Shown: piece after piece, positions 17,713 through 25,843 of the stretch
Layout: every line of letters begins with the position of its first letter
How positions within the stretch are numbered: position 1 is the stretch's first letter
Source of the DNA: Rarobacter incanus
GTDB lineage: Bacteria; Actinomycetota; Actinomycetes; Actinomycetales; Cellulomonadaceae
DNA: 64,000 nucleotides
Reading direction: 5' to 3'
Assembly: GCF_006715765.1 (NCBI RefSeq)
Contig: NZ_VFNV01000001.1
Span: forward strand, 496,001 to 560,000
Notes under the pieces: generated by a model
Told to the model about the DNA's origin: nothing
The model's input: only the letters and a program-made list of their open reading frames with translations
Databases searched by the model: none
Position numbers and translations under genes: made by a program

Positions 17713-19725
17713 GTGACTCTTTCCGCAGGCGACAGGCTCGTCGATACGACCATTGATGGTCGTTATCGAATTCGGCGCCGCCTAGCCAGCGGCGGAATGG
17801 CTACGGTCTACCTTGCGACCGACTTGCGGCTGGATCGCGACGTCGCGGTCAAGGTCATGCACGAGCATCTGGCCCACGGCCCGCACGGCTCCGACTTCGC
17901 GGCCCGTTTCCGCAGGGAGGCACGCTCGGCCGCCAGGCTCGCCCACCCCCATTTGGTCGCCGTCCACGACCAAGGCGTTGATGCCGATGTTTCGTACCTC
18001 GTCATGGAATACGTCTCGGGACCAAACCTGCGTCGGCTCCTGGTCGCAGAGCCGCCTATGACCGTCCGCGATGCGCTCCGCATCATCCGCGAAGCACTGG
18101 ACGCCCTCGCGGCGGTGCATGCCGCTGGCCTGGTACATCGCGACATAAAGCCCGAAAACATCCTGCTCACGCCAACGGGCTCGGTAAAAGTCGCTGATTT
18201 CGGTCTTGCTCGCGCGGTGACCGAAGTGACGGCGGCCTCAACCGGGACCGTCATGGGAACGGTTGCCTACCTCAGCCCCGAGCTCATTACCAGCGGGAAA
18301 GCAGACGCTCGCACGGATGTCTATGCGATCGGGGCGACGCTCTTCGAAATGCTCACGGGCCACCAACTTTTCGAAGGCGACACTCCGATCCAGATCGCCC
18401 TCCAGCATCTCCAATCGGAGGCCCCCCGCCCCAGTGAAATCTCGCCCTGGCTGCCCTCCGAAATCGACGACTTCGTCGCGCAAATGACGACACGTGATCC
18501 CGACAATCGCATCCCAAGCGCGGGCGTAGCCCTCGCCGCAATCAAGCGCGTCGAATCCGTTCTGTCAGAAGGCGTTCTGGCGCATACGGTGACGCCTCCG
18601 CCAGCCACCGGTGACGCAGCCAACACCATCGAAACGAGCCGCGACGGCCAACTGAGCGCCGAGGATCACGACCCCGATCGGGACTCCAAGGACGCTGTCG
18701 AAGGCTCGGGCGATGAGCAGGGACGCGAATCGGCGCACACGGTCTCGCTCCACATACAGCCGACCCAGGCCGCCCCGGTAGTTCGTTCGGCGCCGCACGA
18801 TCGTCCAGCGCGCACGCCGCGCCGCAGGCGCCGCCCCCTGCTTGTTCTCACGATCATGCTGGCCTTGGCGCTGGCCGGGACGGTCGGCGCAAGCGTCTGG
18901 TACCAGACTTTGGGCCCCGGCGCATATACCAGCGTCCCGGAACAACTCGTTGGGCAAACCATCGACGACGCGACCGCCGCCCTCACGGCAGCATCGTTAG
19001 TAGCCGACCAGGAAACGGCCTACTCCGACACCATCCCAAACGGGCTTATCGTCAGCACCGACCCAGAATCGGCCGAACGCGTGCGCAGAGGCACCACGGT
19101 CACCCTGGTGATATCCCAAGGGGTGGAGTACCGGGATGTCCCCGATGAGATCGTCGGGAAGAAGCTCGCGGAGGTGCAGGATGCGATCACGAGCGCCGGG
19201 TTCCCCGCACCAACGGTCGAACGCGAATTCTCCGACACCGTGGATAAGGGAGTGATCATTGCATCCTCGGTCCCGCAAGGTTCGCGCCACCCACACAACA
19301 CCACGATCACCCTCACCGTCTCGAAGGGCAAGGAGCCGGTCGAGGTCCCCAATCTGGCCCAGATGACCACCACCGAAGCCGAATCCGTGCTGGCCAACCG
19401 CGGCCTGAATCTCAAGGTCGGGAAGAAGCAGTACGACGACTCGATTCCGGAAGGCGCAATCGTCTCGCAGGTACCTGCGGCGGGTTCACAGTCGTATCGC
19501 ACTGCCACCGTAACGGTTGTGACGTCGCGGGGCCCGAAACCTGTGGAAGTGCCCAACGTCGTTGGCATGAGCGAATCCGACGCGACCACAACCCTCAAGG
19601 ATGCGGGTTTCGAGGTCAAGGCGGACCGCTATCTTGGCGCCATCCTCGACCGGGTGCGGTTCCAAAGCGAGGACGCTGGCACCAAAATTCCACCGGGAAC
19701 GACCATCACCATAACGGTGTGGTGA
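17713..19725 (+). CDS. pknL: PASTA-domain Ser/Thr protein kinase (PknB/PknL-like)
   Basis: 670 residues. Kinase domain 18-280: LASGGMATVYL glycine loop, VAVKV (Lys47), HRDIKPEN (catalytic Asp144), DFG (162-164), GTVAYLSPE activation-loop end. A charged, likely disordered linker (290-370) leads to a basic stop and one membrane helix (about 376-396), then four PASTA repeats outside the cell (about 405-670; VPNLAQMTTTEA, VPNVVGMSESDA and two more divergent copies). PASTA domains sense peptidoglycan fragments. PknL of Mycobacterium lacks PASTA repeats, so the symbol is by position beside the Rv2175c-like gene; architecture is PknB-like. Start is GTG. Confidence 0.93.
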   Translation: MTLSAGDRLVDTTIDGRYRIRRRLASGGMATVYLATDLRLDRDVAVKVMHEHLAHGPHGSDFAARFRREARSAARLAHPHLVAVHDQGVDADVSYLVMEYVSGPNLRRLLVAEPPMTVRDALRIIREALDALAAVHAAGLVHRDIKPENILLTPTGSVKVADFGLARAVTEVTAASTGTVMGTVAYLSPELITSGKADARTDVYAIGATLFEMLTGHQLFEGDTPIQIALQHLQSEAPRPSEISPWLPSEIDDFVAQMTTRDPDNRIPSAGVALAAIKRVESVLSEGVLAHTVTPPPATGDAANTIETSRDGQLSAEDHDPDRDSKDAVEGSGDEQGRESAHTVSLHIQPTQAAPVVRSAPHDRPARTPRRRRRPLLVLTIMLALALAGTVGASVWYQTLGPGAYTSVPEQLVGQTIDDATAALTAASLVADQETAYSDTIPNGLIVSTDPESAERVRRGTTVTLVISQGVEYRDVPDEIVGKKLAEVQDAITSAGFPAPTVEREFSDTVDKGVIIASSVPQGSRHPHNTTITLTVSKGKEPVEVPNLAQMTTTEAESVLANRGLNLKVGKKQYDDSIPEGAIVSQVPAAGSQSYRTATVTVVTSRGPKPVEVPNVVGMSESDATTTLKDAGFEVKADRYLGAILDRVRFQSEDAGTKIPPGTTITITVW

Positions 19726-19766
19726 AAAAGATAGGAACGAGGTCTGCGCGCTCCGCGCTCCGCGGG

Positions 19767-21119
19767 CTACGCCCCGACCAGCATTTCGGCCACGAGGAAC
19801 GCGAGTTCCAGGGACTGCTGGTGATTCAGTCGCGGATCGACCAGTGTCTCGTAGCGTTCTGCTAAGCCCGCATCATCGATCTCTTCGGCGCCGCCAAGCA
19901 CCTCGGTGACGTCGTCCCCGGTCAGCTCCATGTGCAGTCCGCCAGGGACCGTGCCGATGGCGCGGTGCACCTCGAAGAACCCGACAACCTCGTCCATCAC
20001 GTCCGAGAATCGCCTGGTCTTGAATCCCGACGATGACGTGATCGTGTTGCCATGCATCGGATCGGTGGCCCAGGCGGCGGCGAGCCCCTCCCGCTTGGCC
20101 GCTTCGAGCAGGTGAGGCAGCACCTCACGCACCTTTGACGCGCCCATCCGAGCGATGAAGGTTAGGCGCCCCGGCTCCCTGGCGGGATCCAGTTTGTCGG
20201 CGAGCGCGACCATATCTTGCGGGGTCGTGGTCGGCCCCAGCTTGACGCCAAGCGGGTTCGACACCTTCGAAAGGAACTCCACGTGCGCTCCATCGAGCTG
20301 CCGCGTGCGCTCCCCTATCCACAGGAAGTGGGCCGATGTGTCGTAGGGTCGCCCCGAACGCGAATCGATGCGAGTGAGCGAGTGTTCGTAGTCGAGCAGC
20401 AGCGCCTCGTGGCCGACAAAGAAGTCGACGGTGCGTAGCGCCTCGAAATCGACGCCGCATGCGGTCATGAACCGGATTGCGCGGTCAATCTCCTTCGCCG
20501 TGCGTTCGTAACGCTTATAGGCGGGGTTCTTCAAGAAGCCCGCATTCCATTCGTGGACACGGCGCAGGTCCGCGAATCCGCCACCCGTGAATGCCGAAAT
20601 GACATTCAAGGTTGCGGAGGAAATCCTGTAGCCCTCCACCATGCGGCCCGGATCGGGGCGGCGGGACTCGTCCGTAAAATCAAAGCCGTTGACCATGTCG
20701 CCGCGGTATGCGGGAAGTTCGATCCCGCCCCGCGTCTCCATGTCGGAACTGCGCGGCTTTGCGAATTGACCGGCCATCCGCCCCATCTTGACCACAGGCA
20801 TGGAGGCACCATGCGTCAAGACCACCGCCATCTGCAAGATCGTGCGGATCTTGTTGCCGATCCGGTTCGCGTCGGCCTCCGCAAACGTTTCTGCGCAATC
20901 GCCGCCCTGCAATAAGAACGCCTCGCCGCGCGCAACCGCAGCGAGCCTTTCGCGCAGTTTGTCGGCCGCCGCGGGCACCACGATGGGTGCGCTTGCCCGC
21001 AATGTCGAGCAGGCGCGCGCGAGCTCGTCCTTGTCTGGCCACGTCGGTTGTTGACGTGCTTCTAAGGACCGGAACGACTCCAGGTCATTCCGGTTTGCAA
21101 GTGTTGAATCGATACTCAC
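19767..21119 (-). CDS. aroG: Class II 3-deoxy-7-phosphoheptulonate synthase (DAHP synthase)
   Basis: 450 residues. It joins PEP and erythrose-4-phosphate in the first step of aromatic biosynthesis. The class II signatures are LLQGGDCAETF, KPRSSDMETRGG, FFVGHEALLLDYE, and the C-terminal GTVPGGLHMELTGDDVTEVLGG shown here by its parts GGLHMELTGDD and VTEVLGG. It is the plant/mycobacterial type. The GTG start follows GAGGGG at about 10 nt. It lies 37 bp downstream of pfp in the same direction, so the two may be co-transcribed. Confidence 0.95.
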   Translation of the reverse strand: MSIDSTLANRNDLESFRSLEARQQPTWPDKDELARACSTLRASAPIVVPAAADKLRERLAAVARGEAFLLQGGDCAETFAEADANRIGNKIRTILQMAVVLTHGASMPVVKMGRMAGQFAKPRSSDMETRGGIELPAYRGDMVNGFDFTDESRRPDPGRMVEGYRISSATLNVISAFTGGGFADLRRVHEWNAGFLKNPAYKRYERTAKEIDRAIRFMTACGVDFEALRTVDFFVGHEALLLDYEHSLTRIDSRSGRPYDTSAHFLWIGERTRQLDGAHVEFLSKVSNPLGVKLGPTTTPQDMVALADKLDPAREPGRLTFIARMGASKVREVLPHLLEAAKREGLAAAWATDPMHGNTITSSSGFKTRRFSDVMDEVVGFFEVHRAIGTVPGGLHMELTGDDVTEVLGGAEEIDDAGLAERYETLVDPRLNHQQSLELAFLVAEMLVGA

Positions 21120-21156
21120 GCGCGCCGGCCCCTCACCGAGCTAGATGGAAGCAGAA

Positions 21157-22386
21157 TCAGTGTGCCGAAACTGCCGAAGCTGGGTCGTAGTTCTGCCCGA
21201 TGGCGCCCAGCAGCTCTCCGAACCACTGCTGCTTGACGTCGAATGGCTTACCACCAGCGATGCGCGGGAACTCGATCGCGCGCAGTCGGTCGCCGTTTTC
21301 TTCGTCGTGACCGATGACCCCAGGCGTTCCGGCCAGCGCCGCCTCAACGGCCAGGTCCGTCATCGACTTAATCAGGCGCAGGTCCTCAGCGTTGGCCGCG
21401 GCCGCTCGCGAGTAGTAACCCGACTTTTGCACCATGACCTTTTCGGCACCGAGCTTTTCCGCGAACTGCTTCGCGAACCACTGGCCGGGGTTGACGGTGT
21501 CGAGCTTCACGTGGCCAAAGGGATCGCGCTGGACCTCTTCGCCCGCCGCCTCGAGCTGCGCGACGATGTCAGCTACGCCCGCTCCCTCGGACAGGAAGAT
21601 GTTGACGTTGCCGACCTCGTCCATGACGGTCTTGAGGCGCGCCGCCTCGGCATCGATGTCGATCTTCAGTTCGGGAACAAACACCGCGTGCACGTCCCAA
21701 CGATCCTGCGTGAGACCCAGCGAGGGGACCCACTTTTGGGTCGTGACCCATTCGCGGTACTTCGCAGCGGTTGCGGCCGTGAGCCAGCCACAGTGGCGTC
21801 CCATGATTTCGTGCACAATCAGCATCCGCGGCGAGCTGCGGTGTTCACCGATGATGTTCTTTGCGAAGTGCGCGCCTTCCTCTGCTGCGGTCCACGCGCC
21901 GAGCGACTGGCGGATGGGTACGACGTCGTTGTCAATGGTCTTGGGCAGACCAACGACGGTGAGTTCGTAGCCGTTGTCGTGCAGGTATGCGGCCAAATCC
22001 GCCGCAGTAGTGTTGGTGTCGTCTCCCCCGATGGTGTGGAGGACGTCGACGCCGTCTTCCTTGAGGCGTTCGGCCGCGACGGTGAGCGGGTTTTCGCCTT
22101 CCTTGACCAGTCCGCGCTTGACGCAGTCGGCCGCGTTTGTGAGCTTGACGCGGGAGTTACCGATGGGCGATCCACCGAACTTGTGCAGTTCGCCCGCGTG
22201 CTTGCGAGCCTCGGCGTCCACCACGATCTTGTTGCCAAGCAACAGGCCGTGGTATCCGTGCTGGTAAGCGATGATTTCGATCGTGGGGTCGATCTCGTTG
22301 TAGCGCTCGATCAGGCCGCCGACCGCGGACGATAGGCAGGGGGCAAATCCGCCTGCGGTAAGCAATGCAACACGACGAACCGTCAT
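21157..22386 (-). CDS. pfp: Diphosphate-dependent 6-phosphofructokinase
   Basis: 409 residues. Converts fructose-6-phosphate to fructose-1,6-bisphosphate. The residues that separate PPi- from ATP-dependent enzymes point to PPi: GGDD (120-123; ATP enzymes have GGDG) and Lys149 in PKTIDND. Other active-site segments: EIMGRHCGW and FLSEGAGV. Length (409) is that of the 'long' actinobacterial PPi-PFK group. PPi enzymes are reversible. It is encoded directly upstream of aroG, linking glycolytic flux with PEP use for aromatics by position only. Confidence 0.9.
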   Translation of the reverse strand: MTVRRVALLTAGGFAPCLSSAVGGLIERYNEIDPTIEIIAYQHGYHGLLLGNKIVVDAEARKHAGELHKFGGSPIGNSRVKLTNAADCVKRGLVKEGENPLTVAAERLKEDGVDVLHTIGGDDTNTTAADLAAYLHDNGYELTVVGLPKTIDNDVVPIRQSLGAWTAAEEGAHFAKNIIGEHRSSPRMLIVHEIMGRHCGWLTAATAAKYREWVTTQKWVPSLGLTQDRWDVHAVFVPELKIDIDAEAARLKTVMDEVGNVNIFLSEGAGVADIVAQLEAAGEEVQRDPFGHVKLDTVNPGQWFAKQFAEKLGAEKVMVQKSGYYSRAAAANAEDLRLIKSMTDLAVEAALAGTPGVIGHDEENGDRLRAIEFPRIAGGKPFDVKQQWFGELLGAIGQNYDPASAVSAH

Positions 22387-22508
22387 GGTCTTCTTTACCT
22401 CTCAGTAGTTTCTTGCACAGTGATGGAAGATGCGATGAGTCAGTGGGCGCGAAGCTGCCGCGACAGCGCGGGCGGGCCTTTACCCCCGCCCAACAGTCTA
22501 CGCGTGGC

Positions 22509-23285
22509 CTATTTGGGGGGCTCTGGGACCGACAGGTCGGCGGGCACGGGGCGGTCCCCGGGTGAGGTATCCGATTTTTCTGCGTATATGGCGCTGACAT
22601 CCTTGCCCGCCTCGAGCTGGGCCTTGACGGTGGCGGCGTACGCGTCAACATATTCCTGCCCGGAAACCTGCTGAATCGCGTACATGATGTCGTCCGTGAC
22701 CTGGCGCAGCACGAACCGGTCCTCGTGTGTTCCGCGGAATTCTTCGAAGGACAGTGGCTTTCCGAAAACGATGCCGATTCGCATGGGACGAGGCAGGCGC
22801 CGCCCGATCGGTTGTGCGACATTGGTGCCGATCATCGCCACCGGGACGACCTTTGCTCCCGATTCGATCGCCAACCGCGCTACGCCAGTCTTGCCCCGAT
22901 ACAGTTTCCCGTCCGGGCTCCGCGTTCCTTCGGGGTAGATGCCGAATATGCCACCCGTCTTCAGGTAGTTGAGGCCGGTGCGCAACGCTGCCTCGGATGC
23001 CCTTCCGCCGGAGCGGTCCACGGGAATCGTGCCGACGCCGCGCATAAAACCTGCCGTGATGCGACCCGTGATGCCACGCCCGGCGAAGTATTCGGCTTTC
23101 CCGATGAAGACGATGTTGCGGTCAAGTACCAGCGGCAGCAGGAACGAGTCGAGTACCGAAAGGTGGTTGGAGGCCATGATAACGGGGCCGGATTCCGGCA
23201 CGTTCTCGGCGCCGATGACCCATGGTCGAAAGGCCAATTTAAGAAGGGGACCGCCAATGACCCGCTTCATGAGCCAGTAGAACAA
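22509..23285 (-). CDS. plsC: 1-acyl-glycerol-3-phosphate acyltransferase
   Basis: 258 residues. Transfers an acyl chain to lysophosphatidic acid in phospholipid synthesis. The motifs are NHLSVLD (block I: H-x4-D), a GTIPVDRSGG segment, and IYPEGTRSPDG (block III). A C-terminal 60-residue tail with QQVSGQEYVDAYA and a Pro-rich end is of actinobacterial type. The start is most likely a TTG at 23285: it has AAGGGAG 5 nt upstream and gives FYWLMKRV, which matches the MFYW start of relatives. The ATG at 23270 is the alternative. Divergent from the next gene. Confidence 0.9.
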   Translation of the reverse strand: MFYWLMKRVIGGPLLKLAFRPWVIGAENVPESGPVIMASNHLSVLDSFLLPLVLDRNIVFIGKAEYFAGRGITGRITAGFMRGVGTIPVDRSGGRASEAALRTGLNYLKTGGIFGIYPEGTRSPDGKLYRGKTGVARLAIESGAKVVPVAMIGTNVAQPIGRRLPRPMRIGIVFGKPLSFEEFRGTHEDRFVLRQVTDDIMYAIQQVSGQEYVDAYAATVKAQLEAGKDVSAIYAEKSDTSPGDRPVPADLSVPEPPK

Positions 23286-23344
23286 CGAATCTCCCTTACG
23301 CCCGCGCCTGTGATAACCACCGCGGATAACCCTACAGTGGAGGC

Positions 23345-23902
23345 ATGTCGACAAGCCACGAGGACACCCCCGAGCCGCCCGCCCATGTCCCGACCTCACA
23401 CGAGGGTGGTGCGCCAACACATCCATCGGATAGCACTCAGCCTAACGCGAACGACGTGCAAAGCGTGAACCGCGATGAAGCCGGCGCATCCGCAGATCCC
23501 GCGGCGCCATTCGATCTCGACGAGGAGTTCCGTAAGCTCGCCAGGGAACTCGATGACATTCCGGGCTTTAGGAATCTACAACCGCTCGACGCCACCGGCG
23601 ACGATTCGACCGCGTTCGGCGGCGGTCCTCGCGATTGGTCGGTAGGCGAAGACGTCCCTGTTGAGGGCGAATTTGTTCCGCCAGACCCGGAAGTGCGTCT
23701 GGACGGCAGCCCCGCCCGGATCGTTGGCTGGCTCTTCGTGTTGCTCGGGTCGATCGGCTCCGTCTTGTATGCGATCTTTCACGCGGTTGCGCCCGCCGTC
23801 TTGTTCGCGATCACCGGCAGCCTCCTGGTCGTTGGCGTCGTCGTTCTGCTGCTCACGCTCCCCAAAGAACGCGATGACTGGGACACCGGCGCACAGGTTT
23901 GA
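23345..23902 (+). CDS. Hypothetical membrane protein with two C-terminal TM segments
   Basis: 185 residues. The first 125 residues are hydrophilic and low-complexity (Ser/Asp/Pro/His), with a recognisable FVPPDPEV motif before the membrane part. Two membrane helices follow (about 125-145 and 148-172) and a short charged end. Similar proteins with a FVPP-Pro segment before two helices occur in other actinobacteria, without known function. The ATG lies 59 bp from the divergent plsC start. Confidence 0.7.
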   Translation: MSTSHEDTPEPPAHVPTSHEGGAPTHPSDSTQPNANDVQSVNRDEAGASADPAAPFDLDEEFRKLARELDDIPGFRNLQPLDATGDDSTAFGGGPRDWSVGEDVPVEGEFVPPDPEVRLDGSPARIVGWLFVLLGSIGSVLYAIFHAVAPAVLFAITGSLLVVGVVVLLLTLPKERDDWDTGAQV

Positions 23903-24005
23903 CCCGGTTGCCACGCTGCGCGACCGTACTGAAAGCCGTTCGATTGCCCGCCGTAATCGCGCCTCACGTACGCTGGTAACCGCCTCACGATGCAAAGGAG
24001 CACCC

Positions 24006-25814
24006 ATGGTGCAGCTCTCGGAGTACCACACTCCCCTTCTTGTGGAGATCGACGATGACTCGAACATCAACGATCTACTTGCCGACCGCGTTCGCTCGCA
24101 AGGACCACTGCCTGCCGTCGAATTCAAGACGGACCACGGGCAATGGCGCACGCTGACGGCCTCGCAGCTGGATGCCGAGGTTGTCGCCGTCGCGAAGGGA
24201 CTCGTAGCCCGCGGGATCAAACCCGGCGACAGGGTCGGAATCATGGCGCACACCAGCGTGAATTGGGCGATCCTGGACTGGGCAATTTGGGCGGCGGGAG
24301 CAGTGACCGTGCCGCTTTACGAAACCTCCAGCGCCGAACAGGTCGAGTGGATCTCACGCGATTCCGGAATCGCGCATCTCTTCGTCGAGAGCGACGCCTT
24401 TCTCGCGACCGTGACGGAGGCACGCACGCTCGGCACCGTCCCGGACGAATCCAATGTTGGGGTCTTTGCGAACGGAATCATGGAGGGGCTCAAGGCTGAC
24501 GGCACGTCCATTTCCGACGAGGCCATCGCGTCCCGCCGACGGCACGCCTCGGCAGCGACCGTCGCCACGATCATCTATACCTCCGGCACTACCGGACGCC
24601 CCAAGGGCGTCGAACTCACGCACGGCAATTTTGTCTCGCTGGCTAGGAATTCCGTGGCGGAGTTCCCGGAGATCATTGCGGCACCGGGCGCAAAGGTCCT
24701 TCTGTTCCTTCCGCTGGCACACGTGTTCGCCCGGTTCATTCACGTCCTGGGCATGGCGGGCGGCTCCGTGGTCGGGTATGTCGGCGATATCAAGTCGCTG
24801 CTAGATGACTTGAACGCATTCCGTCCGACCTGGTTGCTCGCCGTTCCGCGGGTCTTCGAGAAGGTCTACAACGGCGCGGACCAAAAGGCTTCGATGGAAG
24901 GCAAACAGAAGGTCTTCAGGTGGGCCGCTAAAACGGCAATCGCTTACTCCCGCGCGCTCGATACACCGGGCGGCCCCAAGCTCACGCTGCGAGCTTCCCA
25001 CCAGGTCGCCGACCGGCTGGTCCTCAGGAAGATACGCACGCTCCTGGGCGGACGCGTGCAGTACGCGATCTCGGGGGGTGCCGCCCTGGGCGAACGCCTT
25101 GGACACTTCTACCGAGGCCTGGGGATCTTGGTGCTCGAAGGATATGGGCTCACCGAGACCACCGCCCCCATTACCGTCAACCTGCCGCGAAACATCAAAA
25201 TCGGAACGGTCGGCCGCCCTTTTCCGGGTTGCTCGGTGCGGATCGCCCAGGACGGCGAACTGCTGTTGGCCGGCCCCAACGTCTTTCACGACTATCACAA
25301 CAATCCGGAGGCGACCCGCGCCGCGTTCGACGGTGAGTGGTTCCGCTCCGGCGATATCGGCATGGTGGATGCCGACGGCTACGTCACGATCACGGGGCGC
25401 AAGAAGGAACTTATCGTCACCGCCGGGGGCAAGAATGTCGCCCCAGCAATCCTGGAAGATCGGCTGCGCGGCCACCCCCTGGTGAGCCAGTGCGTGGTTG
25501 TGGGTGACGGTCAACGATTTGTCGCCGCGCTCATAACGCTCGATAAGGAGGCGCTCCCCGGCTGGCTGAAGGCACACGGCAAGCCCACAATGACCGTCGC
25601 CGAAGCGAAGCACGACCCCGATGTCCTGCGCTCCTTGGACCAGGCTGTTTCCCGCACCAACCGGGCGGTGTCGCGTGCCGAGTCGATCCGGAAGTACCGG
25701 ATACTCGACGGCGATTTCACCATCGAGAACGGATACCTAACCCCGTCGCTCAAGGTCAAGCGCCACCTGGTCATCCGCGATTTCAAGGACGACATTGACG
25801 CCATCTACGCGTAA
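24006..25814 (+). CDS. Long-chain acyl-CoA synthetase (AMP-forming, FadD15-like)
   Basis: 602 residues. Activates fatty acids as acyl-AMP then acyl-CoA. ANL-family motifs: YTSGTTGRPKGV (P-loop, 191-202), GYGLTETTA (about 377), a hinge DxDGYVTITGRKKELI, and the C-terminal catalytic lysine in PSLKVKR. The ATG at 24006 has AAAGGAG at 5 nt; an in-frame extension to 23661 has no family support. The position matches mycobacterial fadD15. Chain-length specificity is not readable. Confidence 0.92.
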   Translation: MVQLSEYHTPLLVEIDDDSNINDLLADRVRSQGPLPAVEFKTDHGQWRTLTASQLDAEVVAVAKGLVARGIKPGDRVGIMAHTSVNWAILDWAIWAAGAVTVPLYETSSAEQVEWISRDSGIAHLFVESDAFLATVTEARTLGTVPDESNVGVFANGIMEGLKADGTSISDEAIASRRRHASAATVATIIYTSGTTGRPKGVELTHGNFVSLARNSVAEFPEIIAAPGAKVLLFLPLAHVFARFIHVLGMAGGSVVGYVGDIKSLLDDLNAFRPTWLLAVPRVFEKVYNGADQKASMEGKQKVFRWAAKTAIAYSRALDTPGGPKLTLRASHQVADRLVLRKIRTLLGGRVQYAISGGAALGERLGHFYRGLGILVLEGYGLTETTAPITVNLPRNIKIGTVGRPFPGCSVRIAQDGELLLAGPNVFHDYHNNPEATRAAFDGEWFRSGDIGMVDADGYVTITGRKKELIVTAGGKNVAPAILEDRLRGHPLVSQCVVVGDGQRFVAALITLDKEALPGWLKAHGKPTMTVAEAKHDPDVLRSLDQAVSRTNRAVSRAESIRKYRILDGDFTIENGYLTPSLKVKRHLVIRDFKDDIDAIYA

Positions 25815-25843
25815 ATGTCAGACGCGCGCCATACGCTTGTTTC

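Noticed and set aside
23661-24005. N-terminal extension of the acyl-CoA synthetase over the preceding membrane gene
   Set aside because: It is an out-of-frame reading of the upstream gene; the ATG at 24006 has an excellent AAAGGAG.
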